Below, piece after piece: positions 9,533 through 18,140 of a DNA stretch of 64,000 nucleotides (position 1 is the first letter of the stretch; each line of letters begins with the position of its first letter). The translations under genes were made by a program, and so were the position numbers. A model generated the notes under the pieces. The model saw only the letters and a list, made by a program, of their open reading frames with translations. It made no database searches and was not told the DNA's origin. The DNA lies in the NCBI GenBank assembly GCA_029265355.1, contig JAJUJL010000002.1, positions 248,001-312,000 on the forward strand, read 5' to 3'. The stretch comes from Chloroflexota bacterium (GTDB taxonomy: Bacteria > Chloroflexota > Anaerolineae > Anaerolineales > UBA4823).

Positions 9533-9561
9533 TTGCAAAATTTTCTTAGATTATTTATAAT
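9533..9561 (+). promoter_or_regulatory. Promoter of the Flp pilin gene
   Basis: TTGCAA at 9533-9538 and a perfect TATAAT at 9556-9561 are spaced by 17 bases, in an AT-rich stretch about 58 bases before the pilin ATG. Confidence 0.7.
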
Positions 9562-9618
9562 GTATTCAGCATTCGAAACCGTAATCAAATTACAATATCA
9601 AGAAAGGAGGCAAAACCC

Positions 9619-9765
9619 ATGTTGTTCGCACCGAAGGAAAAAGGTCAGGGCCTGGTGGAATATGCGTTGATCCTTGTTTTGGTAGCGATTGTTGTTATCG
9701 TAATTCTCGCCCTGCTCGGACCGGCAATCGGCAATGTCTTCAGCAACATTATGACCAACATCTGA
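9619..9765 (+). CDS. flp: Flp/Fap-type class IVb prepilin, 48 residues
   Basis: The small peptide begins MLFAPKEKGQ and has the Flp prepilin processing signature G|QGLVEY. Cleavage is expected after G9, leaving Glu at +5 and Tyr at +6. A 20-residue hydrophobic helix and a short polar tail (NVFSNIMTNI) follow. The mature pilin would be about 39 residues, typical for the family. A strong Shine-Dalgarno site (AGAAAGGAGG, 9601-9610) and its own promoter lie upstream, and a terminator lies downstream, so it can be expressed far more strongly than the assembly genes. The prepilin peptidase is not in the window. Confidence 0.92.
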   Translation: MLFAPKEKGQGLVEYALILVLVAIVVIVILALLGPAIGNVFSNIMTNI

Positions 9766-9811
9766 TGTTGGCGAAGACGTCTCAATCAACCCCAATTCGT
9801 TTCTAGTGGAG

Positions 9812-9837
9812 AGAGCCCTGCCAGCAGCGGGGCTCTT
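9812..9837 (+). terminator. Weak hairpin after the pilin gene
   Basis: AGAGCCC (9812-9818) pairs with GGGCTCT (9830-9836) around an 11-base loop. Only a poor T-tract follows. It could act as a first, leaky terminator or a 3'-end stabiliser for the pilin mRNA. Confidence 0.4.
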
Positions 9838-9871
9838 CGCATTTAATAACAGGTCAACAACCTGGTGTGAG

Positions 9872-9916
9872 ACTGGGAGTTTAGCGGTGTAGACGTACCG
9901 CTAAACTCCCAGTTTT
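9872..9916 (+). terminator. Long perfect hairpin, probable intrinsic terminator of the pilin unit
   Basis: A perfect 17-base inverted repeat (9872-9888 with 9897-9913, core GGGAGTTTAGCGGT) encloses an 8-base loop and ends in TTTT. It lies between the pilin and the cpaB promoter. The stem is unusually long and perfect for a simple terminator, so a dispersed palindromic repeat used as terminator is also possible. Confidence 0.65.
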
Positions 9917-10016
9917 CCAATAAACTTAAGCTCATTCTGTCCGATAAATATATTGCCAGGGTGATGTTTTTTGCTAACAGTTTTGAAGGTAATAGTACTT
10001 TTCGGCTAATATTGGC

Positions 10017-10044
10017 TTGACTTTTATGTAATAAGGCTTATGAT
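10017..10044 (+). promoter_or_regulatory. Promoter of the Tad assembly operon
   Basis: TTGACT at 10017-10022 and TATGAT at 10039-10044 are separated by 16 bases. The -10 box ends 51 bases before the cpaB start. Together with the upstream hairpins this accounts for the 330-base gene-free stretch 9766-10095, in which nothing else was seen. Confidence 0.6.
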
Positions 10045-10095
10045 AACGATAATTGGTTAACATTCCCGGAACTTCAACTGGGTTAGGAGGCGGAA

Positions 10096-11214
10096 ATGCG
10101 TCGAGGAAGGATCTTCATTTACCTGGCACTGATCTTAATTCTTGGAATTGCAGCAGTAGGCGTGGTTTACTACCGCGTCATCCTGCCATCCCAGCAGGCT
10201 CAACAACAGCAACAATCAAGCCAACCAACGCCAGTGGTTGATGTGGTCAATGTGATCGTGGTAGCCCAACCAGTGCGCCGGGGAACTATTTTACGGGGTG
10301 AAATGCTTAGCCTGGTGCCGATCCAGCGCACACTTTTCATCCAAGGAATGTTCAGCAATATCAGCGATGTGGAAGGCCGACTGGCCAAGTTTGACCTGGA
10401 ACAAGGCGTGCCAATCACCTCGGGTATGCTGGCCGATACAGCCGAAGAGCTGTCTGGCGCGGGTTCGGTTGCTGCCTTGTCAATACCACGCGGCATGGTA
10501 GCTGTCTCACTGCCGATCAACAGATTATCTTCTGTTGCGTATGCCCCCCAACCAGGCGATCATGTCAATGTGATGGTGACATTGCTGCTGGCGGATTTGG
10601 ATACTGATTTTCAGACCCTTCAGCCGAACCAGGCGGGAACAATCATTGCGCCGGGCGTCGCTGGTGAAACGGGGCCGAATTATTTGACCGCACAGGTGGG
10701 AGGCGGCGAAGGCGGCACTCAAGTTGGCAAGGCCGAAGTTGTGCCAGGATTGGGACAGACCTTGTATGCATTGCCTTCAGAGCGGCAACGGCCTCGCATG
10801 GTCACGCAGAACTTGCTTCAGGATGTAATGGTTCTCCACGTTGGAAACTTTTCCACAGAGCAAGAGCTCGCCCAACAAGCGCAGCAGGAACAGCAGGCTG
10901 TGCAAGGTGAAGAGCAACCCGCGGCACCTCCACCTCCGCCAGATGTAATTACCCTGGTCGTGAGTCCTCAGGATGCGATCGCGCTGCAGTATTTGCTGAT
11001 GTTAGTACCAGAACGTTCCGCCTATATTTCACTCGCCCTGCGTTCCGCAGAGGATGATACCCGAGTACAGACCCAGGCAATCACCCTGCAATTCTTGATG
11101 GAGACCTATTCTTTCCCACTGCCTGCTAAGTTGCCTTACGGTGTGGAGCCGCGAGTGGATGCGGTGCGACCGCCCACCCTGGGAAATGATGTCCAACCAG
11201 CGCCACAGCAATAA
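10096..11214 (+). CDS. cpaB: Flp pilus assembly protein CpaB/RcpC
   Basis: The 372-residue protein has an N-terminal anchor helix (FIYLALILILGIAAVGVVYYRVI). It is followed by an SAF/CpaB domain (VVVAQPVRRGTILRGEML...) and the RcpC core with ALSIPRGMVAVSLPINRLSSVAYAPQPGDHVNVMVT. CpaB is an extracytoplasmic scaffold for the Tad pilus that in diderms docks near the secretin. The Shine-Dalgarno TTAGGAGG lies just before ATG 10096. A Gln-rich and Pro-rich linker (residues about 255-280, including PPPPP) and Gln runs after the anchor are low-complexity. It heads the assembly operon. Confidence 0.88.
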   Translation: MRRGRIFIYLALILILGIAAVGVVYYRVILPSQQAQQQQQSSQPTPVVDVVNVIVVAQPVRRGTILRGEMLSLVPIQRTLFIQGMFSNISDVEGRLAKFDLEQGVPITSGMLADTAEELSGAGSVAALSIPRGMVAVSLPINRLSSVAYAPQPGDHVNVMVTLLLADLDTDFQTLQPNQAGTIIAPGVAGETGPNYLTAQVGGGEGGTQVGKAEVVPGLGQTLYALPSERQRPRMVTQNLLQDVMVLHVGNFSTEQELAQQAQQEQQAVQGEEQPAAPPPPPDVITLVVSPQDAIALQYLLMLVPERSAYISLALRSAEDDTRVQTQAITLQFLMETYSFPLPAKLPYGVEPRVDAVRPPTLGNDVQPAPQQ

Positions 11215-11266
11215 TTGGTGTAAAATATTTGGCTAAAGGAATTGGAGACCGTTTCGGAGCGCATGG

Positions 11267-12496
11267 ATGGCAGTTGTAAATAAGATCCGAGTGATCATCG
11301 TCGATGACGTGCAGGAAACCCGCGAGAACATCCGCCGGCTTCTGCAGTTTGAACCGGAAATCGAAGTCGTCGGCGTGGCTGGCAATGGACGAGAGGGTAT
11401 TGAGGTTGCCAAGCAAGTCCGTCCCGATGTTGTCTTGATGGATATCAATATGCCTGATATGGATGGCATCGCAGCAACTGAAGCCATCCGGCGCACCGTG
11501 CCATTCACCCAGATTGTCATTTTATCGGTGCAAAGCGACCCCAACTACATGCGGCGGGCGATGCTGGCTGGCGCGCGCGATTTCTTGACCAAGCCTCCAG
11601 CGGTGGATGAATTGACGGCTGCTATTCGCCGCGCGGGCAAAATGGCCAATGATGAGCGTTCGAAATCTTCCGTCGGGATTGGCCCCCCAGGGACAGGCCC
11701 ACTGGGCGCCTCTGCTGCCAGGGCGATGCAAGGTAGAGTGATCACTGTTTACAGTCCCAAAGGAGGTACGGGGGCAACAACCCTGGCAGTCAACTTAGCG
11801 ATGGCGCTGCACAATGAAGATACTCCCACGATCCTTGTCGATGGGGATCTGCAATTTGGCGATGTGGCCGTTGTGCTCAATCTGCAGGGAAAAAACAGCC
11901 TGGCAGATTTGACCCAACGGGCAGAGGAATTGGATTTTGATTTTGTAACCGAGGTTGCCATCAGCCACCCCGGTACGGGATTGAAAGTCCTGGCTGCGCC
12001 GCCGCGCCCCGAATACGCTGAACAAGTGTCTGGGGAGCAGTTCTCGAAAGTGATCAGCTTCTTGCGAGGGATGTTCACCTATGTGATTATTGATACATCG
12101 AGCTATCTGACGGACACCACCCTGGCGGCGATCGAAGGCAGCGATATGATCGTTCTGTTGGTGACCCAAGATATCCCGGCCATTAAAAATGCCAGGCTGT
12201 TTATGAATCTGGCCAGGGATCTAAAGGTGAATCCTCGACGCATCCTCTTCACTATGAACCGTTTCGACCGGCGAATTGGGATAACGCCCGAAAAAGTAGG
12301 TGAGAGCTTTAAGCATGAGGTCTCGGTGGTTATCCCGTATGATGATCGTGTGGTCATACCTTCGATCAACCGGGGTACCCCATTCATTATCAGTGACAAG
12401 TCGAAACCTGTATCGAGGTCGATTCTGGCGTTAGCGGAAATTGTTCGCCAGCGCGGGGTCGAATTAGCGGCACAGGAAGCCCAACAGGTGCATTAG
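11267..12496 (+). CDS. cpaE: CpaE-like pilus protein: receiver domain fused to MinD/ParA-type ATPase
   Basis: The 409-residue protein joins a full receiver domain (D13-D14, phospho-site D59 in LMDINMPDMDG, Lys in LTKPP) to a P-loop ATPase with a deviant Walker A (SPKGGTGATT), the switch region LVDGDLQFGDVAVVLN and YVIIDTSSYLTD. CpaE proteins position or regulate the Tad machine. Here the receiver keeps its acidic pocket and acceptor Asp, unlike the degenerate receivers of many CpaE proteins, so the phosphorylation switch may be live. A candidate kinase lies upstream at 8443. The linker (residues about 125-155) is Gly/Pro-rich. Confidence 0.88.
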   Translation: MAVVNKIRVIIVDDVQETRENIRRLLQFEPEIEVVGVAGNGREGIEVAKQVRPDVVLMDINMPDMDGIAATEAIRRTVPFTQIVILSVQSDPNYMRRAMLAGARDFLTKPPAVDELTAAIRRAGKMANDERSKSSVGIGPPGTGPLGASAARAMQGRVITVYSPKGGTGATTLAVNLAMALHNEDTPTILVDGDLQFGDVAVVLNLQGKNSLADLTQRAEELDFDFVTEVAISHPGTGLKVLAAPPRPEYAEQVSGEQFSKVISFLRGMFTYVIIDTSSYLTDTTLAAIEGSDMIVLLVTQDIPAIKNARLFMNLARDLKVNPRRILFTMNRFDRRIGITPEKVGESFKHEVSVVIPYDDRVVIPSINRGTPFIISDKSKPVSRSILALAEIVRQRGVELAAQEAQQVH

Positions 12497-12543
12497 TTCA
12501 GCACTGCTGATGGAGCGTTGAGAGCAGCAAGGAATGGTGTAAG

Positions 12544-13959
12544 ATGTCACTCTTAAAGCGGATTGAGCAAGGCCAGACGGCGCCACAGAGCACTGCTGCG
12601 GGCAGTATCACAGATAATGGCTCCAATAATTCCAGGCTGTTAAATCTTCAGGCTCGCAGGGTGGCAGCGCCAGGAGTTACTGCGCAACGGGATACTTACC
12701 TTGACTTAAAAACTCGGGTTCAAAATCGTTTGCTGGCTGAACTTGACCCAGGGATGGATATCTCCAAAGTCAGCGATGTGCGCAACACAATTCAGGAACT
12801 GTTCGAACAGGTGCTGGCAGAGGAAAACATCGTCCTCTCGAGGCCCGAACGCCATCGGCTGTACGAACAAATCGCTGCGGAAATCCTCGGTTTTGGGCCG
12901 CTCCAACCGCTGCTGGAGGATGAAACCATCACGGAAGTCATGGTGAACGGCGCGAAAAATATCTATATCGAGCGTGGCGGTAAACTTCACCGCGTTCCCA
13001 TGTCTTTCGAAAGCGATGATCATGTGATGCGCATCATTGATCGCATCGTTGCCCCTCTGGGTCGCCGGATCGACGAGTCCAGCCCGTATGTGGACGCTCG
13101 TCTGCCAGATGGTTCCCGTGTGAATGCCGTCATACCGCCAATTTCGTTGGTGGGACCGGTCATCACGATCCGAAAGTTCTTCAAAAATCCAATCACGATT
13201 GAACAGCTCATCCAATTCGGAACGCTGACACCTGAAGCCTTGCAACTGTTGAAGGCGTGTGTTGAATCGCGGCTGAATATTATCATCTCCGGTGGTACTG
13301 GTTCTGGTAAAACGACGCTGCTCAATATTCTCTCGCAATTTATCCCCAATGACGAACGTGTGGTGACGATTGAAAACGCGGCAGAGCTTCAACTTCGCCA
13401 GGAACACGTGGTCACGCTAGAATCCCGTCCCCCCAACATCGAAGGGCGGGGCGAGGTTACCATTCGTCAATTGGTGATCAACGCCCTGCGTATGCGCCCA
13501 GATCGCATCATCGTCGGTGAGATCCGCGATGAGGCTGCGTTGGATATGCTCCAGGCAATGAACACGGGTCACGATGGATCCATGACCACGGCTCACTCAA
13601 ACAGCCCTCGGGACACACTCTCCCGCATCGAAACCATGGCGTTGATGGCAGGGATGGAGCTTCCGGTGCGCGCGGTGCGTGAACAAATCGCTTCGGCCAT
13701 TGACCTGGTTGTTCACCAAGAGCGCATGCGAGATGGCTCCCGCCGGGTGGTGAATATCACGGAAGTCAGCGGTATGGAAGGCGATGTCATCACCATGACA
13801 GATGTCTTCATGTTCGAGCAGAGCGGCTATGAGAATGGGAAAGTGATTGGCCGACTGCGACCCACCGGCTTGCGACCGAAGTTTATCGACAAGATCGAGG
13901 CGGCTGGCATTCACCTGCCTGCCTCAATCTTTGGGATTGGTGAACGCCGGCGGTATTAA
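12544..13959 (+). CDS. cpaF: Tad secretion ATPase CpaF/TadA
   Basis: The 471-residue type II/IV secretion-family hexameric ATPase powers pilin assembly at the inner face of the membrane. Visible motifs are Walker A (ISGGTGSGKTTLLN), the Asp box (ERVVTIENAAELQL), Walker B (MRPDRIIVGEIRDEAALDMLQAM) and a His box (NTGHDGSMTTAHSNSP). The N-terminal helical domain (FGPLQPLLEDETITEVMVNG) is standard for CpaF. Length fits the family. The gene lies 47 bases after cpaE and 42 before tadB. Confidence 0.95.
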   Translation: MSLLKRIEQGQTAPQSTAAGSITDNGSNNSRLLNLQARRVAAPGVTAQRDTYLDLKTRVQNRLLAELDPGMDISKVSDVRNTIQELFEQVLAEENIVLSRPERHRLYEQIAAEILGFGPLQPLLEDETITEVMVNGAKNIYIERGGKLHRVPMSFESDDHVMRIIDRIVAPLGRRIDESSPYVDARLPDGSRVNAVIPPISLVGPVITIRKFFKNPITIEQLIQFGTLTPEALQLLKACVESRLNIIISGGTGSGKTTLLNILSQFIPNDERVVTIENAAELQLRQEHVVTLESRPPNIEGRGEVTIRQLVINALRMRPDRIIVGEIRDEAALDMLQAMNTGHDGSMTTAHSNSPRDTLSRIETMALMAGMELPVRAVREQIASAIDLVVHQERMRDGSRRVVNITEVSGMEGDVITMTDVFMFEQSGYENGKVIGRLRPTGLRPKFIDKIEAAGIHLPASIFGIGERRRY

Positions 13960-14001
13960 CCTCGAAATTACCGTCATCGATCTTGCGGATGTGAGGAACG
14001 G

Positions 14002-14970
14002 ATGGATCCAATGCTCCTGATACTGTTCGTCGGCGGGGGACTGGCTCTCTTACTGCTGTTGGTTGGGATCATCATCACGGCCACCAGCGAACGCACACTT
14101 GTCGAAGAACGGCTCGGTCGCTATGTTGAAAGTGAAACAGTAGCTTCTCGCCAGCGGGGTGAAAGGACGACGCCGGTCGGTGATTGGCTGAATGTGCGCC
14201 TCGAGCGATCCTCCTGGGGAGGAGGCATTGCACGCGAGCTGGCGCGCGCCGATTTGAAGTTGAAAGCCGGCGAGTACCTGGCAGTCATGGTCATCCTGGG
14301 GTTTGGCGTTGGGTTCGTGATCTGGTACATCTCGGGTCAATCGATACCTTTCGGTGTCCTGGGATTTCTTGGCGGTATGCTCATACCGCGTTTCTATGTC
14401 AAACGGATGCAAACTCAAAGGCTGCAGCGCTTCAACGATCAGCTTGCAGACATGCTTAACCTGATGGTCAATGGCTTGCGCGCAGGTTTCTCGACCATGC
14501 AGGCGATGGAGGCGGTCAGCAAGGAACTGCCCCCGCCAATTTCCGATGAATTTCGCCGGGTGGTGCAAGAAATGCAGATCGGCCTACCCATGGAAAAAGC
14601 GCTTGACAATCTGTTTCGTAGAATTCCCAGCGATGATCTGGACCTGGTGATCGCGGCGATCAATGTGCAGCGGGAAGTGGGCGGCAATCTGGCGGAAATA
14701 TTGGATACCATCTCTCATACCATTCGAGAGCGAGTGCGCATCAAGGGCGAGATACGGGTGTTGACCACTCAGGTGATGTACTCAGGTCGTTTCCTGGCCC
14801 TGATGCCGCTGATGATTTTAGCAGCGCTATTTCTCATGAACCGCTCCTATATGATGCAGTTTTTCAATCCCGAAACTCGCCTGGTCGGTATTCCGATGCT
14901 GATATTGGGCGGATTGATGATCATCGCTGGCTACTTCGTGATGAACAAAATTGCCACGATTGACGTTTGA
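14002..14970 (+). CDS. tadB: Tad pilus inner-membrane platform protein TadB
   Basis: The 322-residue T2SSF-family protein has an N-terminal helix, two helices near residues 90-130, a cytoplasmic T2SSF domain (RFNDQLADMLNLMVNGLRAGFSTMQAM...LDLVIAAINVQREVGGNLAEILDTISHTIRER) and C-terminal helices. TadB and TadC form the membrane platform turned by CpaF. ATG 14002 is a clear start. The stop overlaps an upstream in-frame extension of tadC, which is not used. Confidence 0.92.
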   Translation: MDPMLLILFVGGGLALLLLLVGIIITATSERTLVEERLGRYVESETVASRQRGERTTPVGDWLNVRLERSSWGGGIARELARADLKLKAGEYLAVMVILGFGVGFVIWYISGQSIPFGVLGFLGGMLIPRFYVKRMQTQRLQRFNDQLADMLNLMVNGLRAGFSTMQAMEAVSKELPPPISDEFRRVVQEMQIGLPMEKALDNLFRRIPSDDLDLVIAAINVQREVGGNLAEILDTISHTIRERVRIKGEIRVLTTQVMYSGRFLALMPLMILAALFLMNRSYMMQFFNPETRLVGIPMLILGGLMIIAGYFVMNKIATIDV

Positions 14971-14993
14971 TTGTTGATAAAACGGAGGCGATA

Positions 14994-15947
14994 ATGCCCT
15001 GGTTGATCATTGGTATTGGTGCTGTCCTGGTGGTTGGCGCAATCATCTTGATTATCATCGGCTTGCGAGAAGGAAAAGGGGATGATCCATTGCAGAGCCG
15101 CCTGGCTGAATTTGCCATGCGTGGAGAGACGGCTTCCCTCGAGGAGATCGAACTCTCCCAGCCGCTCACAGAGCGGGTCATCTATCCATTGGCAAGGAAA
15201 ATTGGAAGCCTGGCGATAAAATTCACACCTCAGAATGCCATTCAGTCCACCAATCATCGCCTTGAGTTAGCTGGTAATCCGAGCGGCGTGGACGCAACAA
15301 CATTCTGGGCCGCCAGGTTCATCCTGGCGATCATCTTTGGCGGTTTGATGATCTTTGTCTTCACCGTCGGAGCCAAAGATTGGCCCTGGAGCCGAAAACT
15401 GCTCATCACCGCTGCCTTTCTGGCTTTGGGTTTCTATTTGCCAGACCTGCTCTTGACCAGCCGTATCCAAAGACGGCAGAAAGCCATCCGGAGAGCTATG
15501 CCGGATGTGCTGGACCTGCTGACCATTTGTGTCGAGGCGGGATTAGGCCTGGATGGGGCGATGCAGAAGGTGAACGAAAAATGGGATAATGAGCTGAGCA
15601 TTGCTTTGGGACGCGTCCTCAGGGAAATTCAGCTCGGAAAATTGAGGCGTGAGGCGCTGCGCGACATGGCCGATCGCATGGGGATACCTGAGATGACAAG
15701 TTTCGTTGCGGCGGTGATCCAAAGCGAGCAATTGGGCGTCAGCATGGCAAAAGTGCTGCGGATCCAATCGGACCAAATGCGCATCCGGCGGCGGCAGCTT
15801 GCCGAGGAGGAAGCTCACAAGGCGCCGGTGAAAATGCTGATACCGATGGCTTTGCTGATATTTCCATCGATTTGCATCGTGCTGATGACCCCTGCATTTT
15901 TACTGCTGTTTCGCTCCGCACTGCGTGGTGTGCTCTTTGGCGGGTAA
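14994..15947 (+). CDS. tadC: Tad pilus inner-membrane platform protein TadC
   Basis: The 317-residue T2SSF-family protein carries the signature AMPDVLDLLTICVEAGLGLDGAMQKV...LGRVLREIQLGKLRREALRDMADRMGIPEMTSFVAAVIQSEQLGVSMAKVL and hydrophobic helices at both ends. ATG 14994 follows a good Shine-Dalgarno (CGGAGGCG), so it is chosen over TTG 14967. It is the last recognisable Tad gene. No secretin (CpaC), pilotin or TadE/TadG minor pilins follow, consistent with a single-membrane envelope. Confidence 0.92.
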   Translation: MPWLIIGIGAVLVVGAIILIIIGLREGKGDDPLQSRLAEFAMRGETASLEEIELSQPLTERVIYPLARKIGSLAIKFTPQNAIQSTNHRLELAGNPSGVDATTFWAARFILAIIFGGLMIFVFTVGAKDWPWSRKLLITAAFLALGFYLPDLLLTSRIQRRQKAIRRAMPDVLDLLTICVEAGLGLDGAMQKVNEKWDNELSIALGRVLREIQLGKLRREALRDMADRMGIPEMTSFVAAVIQSEQLGVSMAKVLRIQSDQMRIRRRQLAEEEAHKAPVKMLIPMALLIFPSICIVLMTPAFLLLFRSALRGVLFGG

Positions 15948-15954
15948 GCTCTGC

Positions 15955-15960
15955 TATAAT
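15955..15960 (+). promoter_or_regulatory. Possible -10 box for comFC
   Basis: A perfect TATAAT lies 44 bases before the comFC ATG. No good -35 hexamer is seen at 16-18 bases upstream, so this is a tentative promoter. Confidence 0.35.
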
Positions 15961-16004
15961 AGGTATAGAGCAAGTCGATTCTAGCTTCATCCCGAAGGAG
16001 CAGA

Positions 16005-16718
16005 ATGTCATCGCCGGTTCGCCCGGCCCATGCATGGTACCGTTGGATTTGGGCAAGCCTGGATTGGCTTTATCCTCCCCGCTGCGCGGGCTGTGACCAA
16101 CCAGGTAGTCGTTGGTGCGTCAAATGCCAGAGGGAAGTCAGGCGCTTAGATCCTCCCCTATGCCCGACGTGCAGCCAACCGGTGAGCATTTCCGGAAAAT
16201 GTAGCCATTGCCGTATCAGCAATCCCTGTATCCAGCGTGTCCGGGCCTGGGGGGAATTTGGTGGTGCTTTGCGCCGGGCTGTTCATGCGTTAAAATACAG
16301 GCGCAATCTGGCGTTGGGCGAATGCCTGGCCTCGCATCTTGGCGACTTGCTGGTTGAAGAGGGTTGGCAAGTGGATTTGATCGTCCCTGTTCCATTGAGC
16401 AGTTCCCGCCTACGAACGCGTGGGTATAACCAGGCCGCTCTGCTCGCCTATCCGTTGTCATTGGCGATGGGCATATCTTACAGGCCTAAAGTCTTGATGC
16501 GCACCAGAGAGACCCAAACACAAGTTGGATTATCTGTAGCTTCCAGGCGCGCAAACGTCCAGGGTGCTTTTGCTGCTGACCCGAGTGTGGCTAAAAAGCG
16601 GGTGCTGGTCATCGACGATGTCATCACCACGGGGGCCACTTTGCACGAGTGCGCGTCTGCGTTGATGCAATCTGGAGCAAAAGAAGTGTATGGTATGGCG
16701 TTGGCACGCGCGGTATGA
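16005..16718 (+). CDS. comFC: ComFC-family phosphoribosyltransferase-like protein
   Basis: The 237-residue protein has an N-terminal double zinc-ribbon (CAGCDQPG..WCVKC and CPTC..CSHC). A type I phosphoribosyltransferase fold with the PRPP-binding loop VLVIDDVITTGATLHEC completes it. ComFC works with ComFA in DNA uptake during transformation and is widespread even where transformation is unproven. GAAGGAG precedes ATG 16005. No comFA or other competence gene is nearby; the Tad genes upstream could conceivably take part in uptake, but that is conjecture. Confidence 0.88.
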   Translation: MSSPVRPAHAWYRWIWASLDWLYPPRCAGCDQPGSRWCVKCQREVRRLDPPLCPTCSQPVSISGKCSHCRISNPCIQRVRAWGEFGGALRRAVHALKYRRNLALGECLASHLGDLLVEEGWQVDLIVPVPLSSSRLRTRGYNQAALLAYPLSLAMGISYRPKVLMRTRETQTQVGLSVASRRANVQGAFAADPSVAKKRVLVIDDVITTGATLHECASALMQSGAKEVYGMALARAV

Positions 16719-16729
16719 TCACAGTCAAC

Positions 16730-16780
16730 CTGCTCCTGCAGGGATTAATCAGGATGAGGAGCAGAAAATTGCTTGTTTTT
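16730..16780 (+). terminator. Hairpin between comFC and hpf
   Basis: CTGCTCCT (16730-16737) pairs with AGGAGCAG (16757-16764), with a long loop, and TTGTTTTT follows about ten bases later. It could terminate comFC or lie in the hpf leader. Confidence 0.35.
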
Positions 16781-16805
16781 CAAACCACATAACCGGAGGA
16801 TGATT

Positions 16806-17372
16806 ATGACCCTAGAAGTGGAAATTTACGGACGCAACATGGATGTGACGGATCGCATCCGCGATTACGTGAACAAAAAAGTTGGGAAACTCGATCGCTA
16901 CCTACCAGGCATCGAAGAGGCGCGGGTAGACGTGTCCTATGTCAAATCAGCTCGCAGTGCATCAGATCGGCAGGTAGCCCAAATTACTGTGCGAGGGAAA
17001 GGATTCATCCTGCGCTCGGAGGAGCGAAGCGAGGACATCTTTGCAGCGCTGGATAATGCCCTTGATAAGATCCAGCGGCGCATGGAACGCTATAAGGGAA
17101 AGCGATATCGCGGGCGCGGTGATGGACGCACTGTTGCTGAAGTGCTCACTCCGGAGGAGAAGGAAGAGACAACTGAGACGCTGGGACCCATCATAGCCCG
17201 CCGAAAGCGCTTTGCGCTTTCTCCCATGGATGAATTCGAAGCCATTGAACAGATGGAGCTTTTGGGGCACGAAGATTTCTTTGTTTTCTACAATGCAGCC
17301 ACCAACAGCATCAATGTCCTCTACCGCCGGCGAGATGGCACGTATGGATTGATCGAACCTGAAATCGCCTGA
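16806..17372 (+). CDS. hpf: Long-form ribosome hibernation promoting factor
   Basis: The 188-residue protein has an N-terminal S30AE domain (LEVEIYGRNMDVTDRIRDYVNKKVGKLDRYL) that binds the decoding site. A linker leads to the C-terminal dimerisation domain of long HPF (RRKRFALSPMDEFEAIEQMELLGHEDFFVFYNAATNSINVLYRRRDG), which pairs ribosomes as 100S dimers in stationary phase. CCGGAGGA at 16793-16800 is best placed for ATG 16806; ATG 16800 overlaps the Shine-Dalgarno. A strong terminator follows. Confidence 0.93.
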   Translation: MTLEVEIYGRNMDVTDRIRDYVNKKVGKLDRYLPGIEEARVDVSYVKSARSASDRQVAQITVRGKGFILRSEERSEDIFAALDNALDKIQRRMERYKGKRYRGRGDGRTVAEVLTPEEKEETTETLGPIIARRKRFALSPMDEFEAIEQMELLGHEDFFVFYNAATNSINVLYRRRDGTYGLIEPEIA

Positions 17373-17391
17373 CAGAGTTTTCCTGGCGTGA

Positions 17392-17435
17392 CGAGCTGGA
17401 GGGGTCGTTGGGTCTCCTCCAGCTCGATTTTATTT
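17392..17435 (+). terminator. Intrinsic terminator of hpf
   Basis: CGAGCTGGAGG (17392-17402) pairs perfectly with CCTCCAGCTCG (17416-17426) over a 13-base loop, followed by ATTTTATTT. Confidence 0.88.
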
Positions 17436-17492
17436 GACGGGGGTTGATATTGAGGGTAAACTTCATTGCCACCTCATGCGCAAGGGAAGATT

Positions 17493-18134
17493 ATGCCAGT
17501 GGAAACCATTAACCAAGAATCGCTGTACCAGATTGCTGACTTGCTGGGCACTACACAAATTGATGAGGAGTCGATCCAGCAGGCTGTGCGCCAGATGCTG
17601 GTCGCATTTGGCGAAAACCCAGATCGGGAAGGTCTTCAGAAGACACCCGAACGGGTTGCGCGTATGTTTCGCGAATTGCTGGCTGGGTATCGCCAGGATC
17701 CGATCGAGCTGATCAATGATGCAGTTTTTGATGTGGCTTATGATGAGATGGTCCTGGTGAGGGATATCGAATTCTACAGCATGTGCGAGCACCATATGCT
17801 GCCATTCATCGGAAGAGCCCACGTCGCTTATTTACCACGCGGCCGTGTATTGGGGCTCTCGAAGATTCCGCGCATTGTTGATATGTTCGCCCGCCGCATT
17901 CAGGTGCAAGAACGAATGACACGCCAGATTGCGGAATTCATCCAGGAGCTGCTTCATCCATTGGGTGTGGGAGTGGTGGTCGAGGGGCTGCACCTATGCG
18001 CCACCATGCGGGGCGTCATGAAGCATGACGCCCGCATGACGACCTCTGCCATGCTGGGATATTTCCGCAAGAATCCAGCCACTCGCCAGGAGTTTTTGGA
18101 GAACATTTCGCGCGGCTCAGAACCTATGTTCTGA
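17493..18134 (+). CDS. folE: GTP cyclohydrolase I (type IA)
   Basis: The 213-residue enzyme converts GTP to 7,8-dihydroneopterin triphosphate, the first step of tetrahydrofolate synthesis. Zinc ligands are visible in [20 protein letters not shown] and in [11 protein letters not shown]. The substrate-binding [11 protein letters not shown] and [11 protein letters not shown] segments are intact. Start ATG 17493 has AAGGGAAG just upstream; an in-frame TTG at 17466 is less likely. It converges on folB, leaving 6 bases between the stop codons. Confidence 0.95.
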   Translation: MPVETINQESLYQIADLLGTTQIDEESIQQAVRQMLVAFGENPDREGLQKTPERVARMFRELLAGYRQDPIELINDAVFDVAYDEMVLVRDIEFYSMCEHHMLPFIGRAHVAYLPRGRVLGLSKIPRIVDMFARRIQVQERMTRQIAEFIQELLHPLGVGVVVEGLHLCATMRGVMKHDARMTTSAMLGYFRKNPATRQEFLENISRGSEPMF

Positions 18135-18140
18135 GCGTTT
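18115..18140 (+). terminator. Hairpin straddling the folE stop codon
   Basis: GCTCAGAAC (18115-18123) and GTTCTGAGC (18128-18136) form a perfect 9-base stem with a CTAT loop, followed by GTTT. It contains the folE TGA and sits between two convergent genes, so it may terminate from both sides. Confidence 0.6.

Noticed and set aside
12706-13407. 233-residue open frame on the minus strand
   Set aside because: It is wholly antisense to cpaF, has no recognisable domain and follows from codon bias of the real gene.
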